The notes beneath the pieces were generated by a model that saw only the letters and a program-made list of their open reading frames with translations, made no database searches and had not been told where the DNA came from. 64,000 bases of DNA, from positions 3,224,001 through 3,288,000 of the forward strand of contig NZ_JBAJII010000001.1 in NCBI RefSeq assembly GCF_036867195.1, in the 5' to 3' direction. This document shows, one piece after another, positions 59,665 to 64,000 of this stretch. The first letter of the stretch is position 1. Each line of letters starts with the position of its first letter. This stretch comes from Arthrobacter sp. Soc17.1.1.1. GTDB lineage: Bacteria; Actinomycetota; Actinomycetes; Actinomycetales; Micrococcaceae. The position numbers and the translations under genes are program-made.

Positions 59665-59790
59665 ATGGCGGACAGTGGCGGAATGGCTGACAAGGCCAAG
59701 GATTATGCACAGGACCATCCCGAGAAGGTGGACTCGGCCAAGGACAAGGCCAAGGACGCCCTCGACGGCAAGGACAGCGATCAGAAGTAA
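59665..59790 (+). CDS. Small MT0933-like antitoxin family protein
   Basis: 41 residues, highly charged: GMADKAKDYAQDHPEKVDSAKDKAKDALDGK. The DKAKD...HPEKVD pattern matches the Rv0909/MT0933-like antitoxin family. No toxin gene lies beside it, so it is an orphan and could instead be a stress-response or hydrophilin-like protein. GGAAGAAGA lies 5 nt before the ATG. It is followed by a strong terminator. Confidence 0.72.
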   Translation: MADSGGMADKAKDYAQDHPEKVDSAKDKAKDALDGKDSDQK

Positions 59791-59802
59791 CTGACCCCCT
59801 AC

Positions 59803-59841
59803 CGGAAGGCCGGACCGCGTGGCACGCGGTCCGGCCTTCCG
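59803..59841 (+). terminator. Terminator hairpin after antitoxin-like gene
   Basis: Perfect 18-bp stem starting CGGAAGGCCGGACCGCGT with a GGC loop, 12 nt after the stop. Confidence 0.88.
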
Positions 59842-59910
59842 TCCGTCACGGCCCCGGCCGGGCTCTCTCCGACCCGGGGAAGATCGCTACCGGATTGTGG
59901 CCCGGAGCCC

Positions 59911-59939
59911 TTGACCCGCCATTTGTTACCGTTCACAAT
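59911..59939 (+). promoter_or_regulatory. Promoter of the ytf operon
   Basis: -35 TTGACC (59911-59916), 17-nt spacer, -10 CACAAT (59934-59939). Confidence 0.68.
59924..59937. promoter_or_regulatory. Candidate LacI-type operator of the ytf operon
   Basis: TGTTACCGTTCACA, an imperfect palindrome with central CG, 10 of 14 positions symmetric, overlapping the promoter spacer and -10. It resembles LacI-family sites. Confidence 0.5.
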
Positions 59940-60018
59940 TGCGGCAGGGCTCCCCGCCCCTGCAGCAACGACGGTGCAGATGCCCCCTTGCTGTGGTCCC
60001 GATTCCCAGGAGGCAGCA

Positions 60019-61005
60019 GTGTTCAGGAAATCCTTCGTGGCGGCCCTTGCCGCCACAACCCTCGCCCTCACGGCCTGCGGCGGCGGATCCGAGTCCGGCG
60101 GCAGCGGCGGCGGTGCCGGCGGTGACGACACCATCACCATGGGCTTCGCCCAGGTCGGTGCGGAGAGCGGCTGGCGCACCGCCAACACCAAGTCCGTCCA
60201 GGACTCCGCGGAGGCGGCGGGCGTCGATCTGAAGTTCTCCGACGCGCAGCAGAAGCAGGAGAACCAGATCAAGGCCATCCGGTCCTACATCCAGCAGCAG
60301 GTGGACGTCATCGCCTTCTCCCCCGTGGTCGAGTCGGGCTGGGACACCGTGCTGAAGGAGGCCAAGGATGCCGAGATCCCCGTCATCCTCACCGACCGGT
60401 CCGTCGATTCCGCCGACACCTCGCTGTACCGGACCTTCCTCGGCTCGGACTTCGTGGAGGAGGGCAAGAAGGCCGGCGAGTGGCTGGTCGAGGACTCGGC
60501 GTCCACCGAGGGGCCCGTGAACATCGTGGAGCTTCAGGGGACCACGGGCGCAGCCCCCGCCATCGACCGGAAGGAAGGCTTCGAGGCCGCCATCGCCGCC
60601 GATCCGGACCTCACGATCGTCGAATCGCAGACCGGCGACTTCACCCGCAGCGGCGGCAAGCAGGTGATGGAGGCGTTCCTGAAGAACACCCCGGACATCG
60701 ACGTGGTCTACGCGCACAACGACGACATGGGGCTCGGTGCCATCGAGGCCATCGAGGCCGCAGGCAAGGTGCCGGGCAAGGACATCAAGATCATCACGGT
60801 CGACGCCGTGAAGGACGGGATGACGGCGCTCGCGGACGGCAAGATCAACTTCATCGTCGAGTGCAACCCGCTCCTGGGCGAGCAGTTGATGGACCTGGCG
60901 GCCAAGGTGGTCGCGGGCGAGGAGGTCCCGGCCCGCGTGGTCACCGAGGAGACCACCTTCACGCCGGAGCAGGCCAAGGAAGTCCTCGCGAGCCGCGAGT
61001 ACTAG
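60019..61005 (+). CDS. ytfQ: YtfQ-type galactofuranose ABC transporter binding protein
   Basis: 328 residues, a lipoprotein with lipobox LTAC and a Ser/Gly-rich tether. The core is strikingly YtfQ-like: GFAQVGAESGWRTAN, QQKQENQIKAIRSYI, ESGWDTVLKEAKDAEIPVILTDRS, NIVELQGTTGAAPAIDRKEGF, TGDFTRSGGKQVMEAF and YAHNDDMGLGAIEAI. YtfQ delivers galactofuranose to its transporter. The GTG at 60019 has CCAGGAGG upstream. It is the first gene of a four-gene operon; two strong hairpins lie between it and the ATPase gene. Confidence 0.93.
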   Translation: MFRKSFVAALAATTLALTACGGGSESGGSGGGAGGDDTITMGFAQVGAESGWRTANTKSVQDSAEAAGVDLKFSDAQQKQENQIKAIRSYIQQQVDVIAFSPVVESGWDTVLKEAKDAEIPVILTDRSVDSADTSLYRTFLGSDFVEEGKKAGEWLVEDSASTEGPVNIVELQGTTGAAPAIDRKEGFEAAIAADPDLTIVESQTGDFTRSGGKQVMEAFLKNTPDIDVVYAHNDDMGLGAIEAIEAAGKVPGKDIKIITVDAVKDGMTALADGKINFIVECNPLLGEQLMDLAAKVVAGEEVPARVVTEETTFTPEQAKEVLASREY

Positions 61006-61011
61006 GAACCG

Positions 61012-61042
61012 GACCCGGCCGTCCCCGCGGGACGGCCGGGTC
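61012..61042 (+). terminator. Intra-operon hairpin 1 after ytfQ
   Basis: GACCCGGCCGTCCC and its complement form a 14-bp perfect stem with loop CGC, 7 nt after the ytfQ stop. It could terminate part of the transcripts or protect the ytfQ mRNA end. Confidence 0.75.
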
Positions 61043-61047
61043 ACCAG

Positions 61048-61077
61048 GGGGATGCGGCGGGGACCCGCCGCATCCCC
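61048..61077 (+). terminator. Intra-operon hairpin 2 before ytfR
   Basis: GGGATGCGGCGGGG-type 14-bp stem (61048-61061 with 61064-61077) and a nominal 2-nt loop. It lies 22 nt before the ytfR ATG and ends close to its ribosome site AGGAGGG. Confidence 0.72.
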
Positions 61078-61099
61078 AGGCACAGGAGGGCAGAGCCGT

Positions 61100-62623
61100 A
61101 TGAGCGAGACCGTCCCCGTGGTGGACATGCAGGGCATCTCCATCGCCTTCCCGGGCGTGAAGGCGCTCGACGGCGTCGACTTCCGGCTGTTCCCGGGAGA
61201 GGTTCACGCCCTCCTCGGCGAGAACGGCGCCGGGAAGTCGACCCTCATCAAGGCGCTGACAGGCGTCTACCCGCTGGACAGCGGAACCATCACCGTCCTC
61301 GGGGCGCAGCAGAGCTTCGGCACCCCGGCGGAGGCACAGGCGGCCGGGATCAGCACGGTCTACCAGGAGGTGAACCTGTGCCCGAACCTCTCGGTCGAGG
61401 AGAACATCCTGCTGGGCCGCGAACCGCGCCGGCGCGGGGGCATCCACTGGCGGAACGTCCGGCGGAGGGCGCAGGAGGTCCTCGGGCAACTGCAGCTGGG
61501 CCACATCGACCCCCGATCCATCCTGTCCTCGCACTCCATCGCCGTCCAGCAGCTCGTCGCCATCGCGCGGGCCATGCAGGTGGACGCGCGGGTCCTCATC
61601 CTCGACGAACCCACCTCCAGCCTCGACGCGGACGAGGTCCAGCAGCTGTTCGCCGTCATCCGGACGCTCCGGGACCGGGGGGTGGCGATCCTGTTCGTCT
61701 CCCACTTCCTCGAGCAGGTCTACGAGGTCTCCGACCGCATGACCGTGCTCCGCAACGGCCGGCTCGTGGGTGAGTACCCGACCCGCGATCTGCCGCGCAT
61801 GGGCCTGATCTCCAAGATGATCGGCAAGGAACTGGACGCCCTGACCGCCCTCGAGGAGGCCGAGAGCCGGCGCCACCCGGACCGCACGGAGCAGGTGCCG
61901 TTCCTGCAGGCGGAGGGCCTGGGCCGGAAGGGCTCCGTACGGGACGTCACGGTCACCGTCCACGCCGGGGAGATCCTCGGCCTCGCCGGGCTGCTCGGGT
62001 CCGGCCGCACCGAGACGGCGAGGCTGCTCTTCGGCGCCGACCGCGCGGACCAGGGACAGCTGACCATCAGCGGCACCCCCCGTACGCTGCGCACGCCGCG
62101 GTCCGCCATCGACCGCGGCATCGCCTTCTCCTCCGAGAACCGGAAGGAGGAGGGACTGATCGGGGACCTGTCGGTCCGCGACAACCTGATCCTCGCGATG
62201 CAGGCCGGCAAGGGCTGGTGGCGGCGCGTCCCCCGCGCCACCCAGGACGAGCTGGCCGAGCGGTTCATCAGGGCCCTCGACATCCGCCCGTCCAACCGGG
62301 ACTCGCTCATCCGGGACCTCAGCGGCGGCAACCAGCAGAAGGTGCTGCTCGCCCGCTGGCTCATCACCGAGCCGAAGCTGCTCATCCTCGACGAGCCGAC
62401 CCGGGGCATCGACATCGGCGCCAAGACGCAGATCCAGAAGCTCATCAGCAACCTCGCAGCCGACGGCATGTCCGTCATCTTCATCTCGGCCGAACTCGAG
62501 GAAGTACTGCGCCTCAGCGACCACATCGCCATCCTCAAGGACCGGCAGATGGTGGCCGACATTCCCAACGACGGAGTCACCATGGAAGACGTCATGACGG
62601 TCATCGCGGGAACGAACCCATGA
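61100..62623 (+). CDS. ytfR: YtfR-type sugar ABC transporter ATPase (two nucleotide-binding domains)
   Basis: 507 residues with two ABC cassettes in one chain. Domain 1 has Walker A GENGAGKST and Walker B LILDEPTSSLDADEV; its signature is degenerate (HSIAVQQLVAIARAM). Domain 2 has a non-standard P-loop region (GLLGSGRTETARLL), a proper LSGGNQQKVLLARWL and LLILDEPTRGIDIGAK. This asymmetry is normal for the RbsA/YtfR family, and the ATPase powers galactofuranose import. The ATG has AGGAGGG upstream; the ytfT ATG overlaps its stop (ATGA). Confidence 0.93.
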   Translation: MSETVPVVDMQGISIAFPGVKALDGVDFRLFPGEVHALLGENGAGKSTLIKALTGVYPLDSGTITVLGAQQSFGTPAEAQAAGISTVYQEVNLCPNLSVEENILLGREPRRRGGIHWRNVRRRAQEVLGQLQLGHIDPRSILSSHSIAVQQLVAIARAMQVDARVLILDEPTSSLDADEVQQLFAVIRTLRDRGVAILFVSHFLEQVYEVSDRMTVLRNGRLVGEYPTRDLPRMGLISKMIGKELDALTALEEAESRRHPDRTEQVPFLQAEGLGRKGSVRDVTVTVHAGEILGLAGLLGSGRTETARLLFGADRADQGQLTISGTPRTLRTPRSAIDRGIAFSSENRKEEGLIGDLSVRDNLILAMQAGKGWWRRVPRATQDELAERFIRALDIRPSNRDSLIRDLSGGNQQKVLLARWLITEPKLLILDEPTRGIDIGAKTQIQKLISNLAADGMSVIFISAELEEVLRLSDHIAILKDRQMVADIPNDGVTMEDVMTVIAGTNP

Positions 62624-63651
62624 GCGCGCTGCTGAAGCACCGCCTCACCTGGCCCGTCCTCGCGCTGGTCCTGCTGCTCCTGCTCAACCAGCTCTTCCGC
62701 GCGGACTTCCTCTCGGTCCGTGTCCAGGACGGCCACCTGTACGGGAGCCTGATCGACATCCTCCGCAACGGGGCCCCGACCATCCTGATCGCGCTCGGCA
62801 TGACCCTCGTCATCGCCTCCCGCGGCATCGACCTCTCCGTGGGGGCGGTCGCGGCCATCGCCGGCGCCGTCTCCTGCATGTACATCTACAGCTCCCCCGA
62901 TCCCACCTCCCTGCAGACCGCGGCCACCGGTGTGGCGATCGCCGTCGTCGCCGGGCTCCTCCTCGGGGCGTGGAACGGGTTCCTGGTCTCGGTCATCGGG
63001 ATCCAGCCGATCATCGCCACGCTCGTCCTCATGACCGCCGGCCGGGGGCTCGCCCAGCTGGTCACCGACGGGCAGATCATCTCCGTCTCCAACGACTCCT
63101 ACCAGGCGATCGGCGCCGGCTTCTTCCTGGGCCTGCCCATCTCGATCCTCATCGCGGCGGCCGCCTTCGGTGCCGCCGGGCTGCTCACGCGCCGCACGGC
63201 CCTCGGCACGCTCATCGAGGCCGTGGGCATCAACCCCGTGGCCAGCCGGCTCGCCGGCCTCGACGCCCGCACCATCACCTGGACCGTGTACATCTTCAGC
63301 GGACTGTGCGCGGCGGTCGCGGGCCTCATGATCAGCTCGAACGTCACCGCCGCCGACTCCAACAACGCCGGCCTCTACATCGAGATGGACGCCATCCTCG
63401 CCGTCGTGATCGGCGGCACCTCGCTGGCCGGTGGCCGCTACAGCCTCGTGGGCACGCTCGTCGGGGCGCTCATCATCCAGACCCTGACCACCACCGTCTA
63501 CACGCTGGGCATCCCGCCCGAGGCGACCCTGGTGTTCAAGGCGCTCGTGGTGATCATCGTCTGCCTCCTGCAGTCCCCCAGGGCGCGCACCCTCTTCGGG
63601 CGACGCAGGCCCCCCGTCACCGCGCAGCCGCGGGTGGAGGTGGCCGCCTGA
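62620..63651 (+). CDS. ytfT: YtfT-type sugar ABC transporter permease
   Basis: 343 residues with about nine hydrophobic helices, a member of the RbsC/YtfT permease family. NGAPTILIALGMTLVIASRGIDLSVGA and the EAA-like loop GGTSLAGGRYSLVGTLVGALIIQTL are conserved features. It forms half of the membrane channel; the downstream gene provides the second permease. It overlaps ytfR by 4 bp and its stop overlaps the next start. Confidence 0.93.
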   Translation: MSALLKHRLTWPVLALVLLLLLNQLFRADFLSVRVQDGHLYGSLIDILRNGAPTILIALGMTLVIASRGIDLSVGAVAAIAGAVSCMYIYSSPDPTSLQTAATGVAIAVVAGLLLGAWNGFLVSVIGIQPIIATLVLMTAGRGLAQLVTDGQIISVSNDSYQAIGAGFFLGLPISILIAAAAFGAAGLLTRRTALGTLIEAVGINPVASRLAGLDARTITWTVYIFSGLCAAVAGLMISSNVTAADSNNAGLYIEMDAILAVVIGGTSLAGGRYSLVGTLVGALIIQTLTTTVYTLGIPPEATLVFKALVVIIVCLLQSPRARTLFGRRRPPVTAQPRVEVAA

Positions 63652-64000
63652 TGTCCGTCCTCACCCGCACCTCCGCCCCGCTCGGCCGCTCCCGGATCGG
63701 CAGCCTGCAGAGCAAGGCACGGTACGCCCCCACGCTGGCGACCGTGGGCCTGTTCGTCGCGATGTTCGCCGTCGGCGCCGCCATGTACCCGGGGTTCCTG
63801 TCCGGGCAGGTCTTCCTGAACCTCCTCATCGACAACACCTTCCTGATCGTGCTCGCCGTCGGCATGACGTTCGTGATCCTCACCGGGGGCATCGACCTGT
63901 CGGTCGGCTCCGTCGTGGCGCTGTCCATGATGATCGCCGCCGCCCTCCTGCAGGCCGGCTGGAGCCCGGTCGCGGTGATCCTCCTCGTGCTCCTGACGGG
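63651..64000 (+). CDS. yjfF: YjfF-type sugar ABC transporter permease (partial, 3' end outside window)
   Basis: 116 codons are visible before the window ends. The ATG overlaps the ytfT stop (TGATG). The first helices (YAPTLATVGLFVAMFAVGAAMYPGFL) and FLNLLIDNTFLIVLAVGMTFVILTGGIDLSVGSVVALSMM match the RbsC/YjfF family. It should pair with YtfT. That two distinct permeases follow one ATPase and one binding protein supports the YtfQRT-YjfF assignment. Confidence 0.9.
   Translation, partial: MSVLTRTSAPLGRSRIGSLQSKARYAPTLATVGLFVAMFAVGAAMYPGFLSGQVFLNLLIDNTFLIVLAVGMTFVILTGGIDLSVGSVVALSMMIAAALLQAGWSPVAVILLVLLT

Overview
The window is a gene-dense, very GC-rich chromosomal segment. GTG starts are frequent, short -10 boxes (TANNNT) often sit 6-8 nt in front of a start codon, and the heat-shock genes carry HspR/HAIR sites. 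Actinobacteria-restricted families (DUF3073, septum-formation family, DUF6221, MT0933-like antitoxin, WXG100, GAF-ANTAR) point to a high-GC actinobacterium. The overall mix fits the Micrococcaceae (Arthrobacter-like), but that rank is inferred from gene content only. I saw no tRNA, rRNA, CRISPR array, insertion sequence, prophage or replication origin.

Layout. 1-3682: end of a sugar ABC binding-protein gene, divergent from a LacI repressor and followed by a ROK repressor. 3832-12242: DUF3073, a septum-formation family protein, clpB under a HAIR element, a class B penicillin-binding protein and a flotillin-like protein. 12495-17003: a permease, an agmatine deiminase-type enzyme and an amidase, tightly packed. 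16994-25182: housekeeping and signalling genes (YccF, DEAD-box helicase, M20 amidohydrolase, GAF protein, trmB, DUF695, an EAL phosphodiesterase with a DUF1059 gene). 25518-30690: an exported amidase, then a convergent set of SDR, YcaO, NodB-like and a small membrane protein. 30795-39845: the dnaK-grpE-dnaJ-hspR operon flanked by PspA-like, DUF2252 and PadR genes. 39965-49182: stress and signalling genes, including a c-di-GMP riboswitch in front of a response regulator, a His-less Hpt-like protein, a histidine kinase/response regulator pair, and an MMPL exporter divergent from a MarR repressor. 49224-59790: a methyltransferase, a WXG100/EspG-like/membrane cassette, a LMW phosphatase, a LysE exporter, PabB fused to a P-loop kinase, an oxidase, GAF and GAF-ANTAR proteins, GNAT and a small antitoxin-like protein. 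60019-64000: a ytfQRT-yjfF-type galactofuranose ABC operon, cut by the window end.

How they fit together. Three themes recur. (i) Protein quality control: clpB and dnaK-grpE-dnaJ-hspR share HAIR operators, so HspR probably controls both. (ii) c-di-GMP: an EAL protein with all expected catalytic residues and a GEMM-I riboswitch with a small upstream reading frame before a response regulator. (iii) Small accessory cassettes of unclear role: YcaO with a NodB-like protein, and the WXG100 trio. Many genes look leaderless, which decided several starts below.
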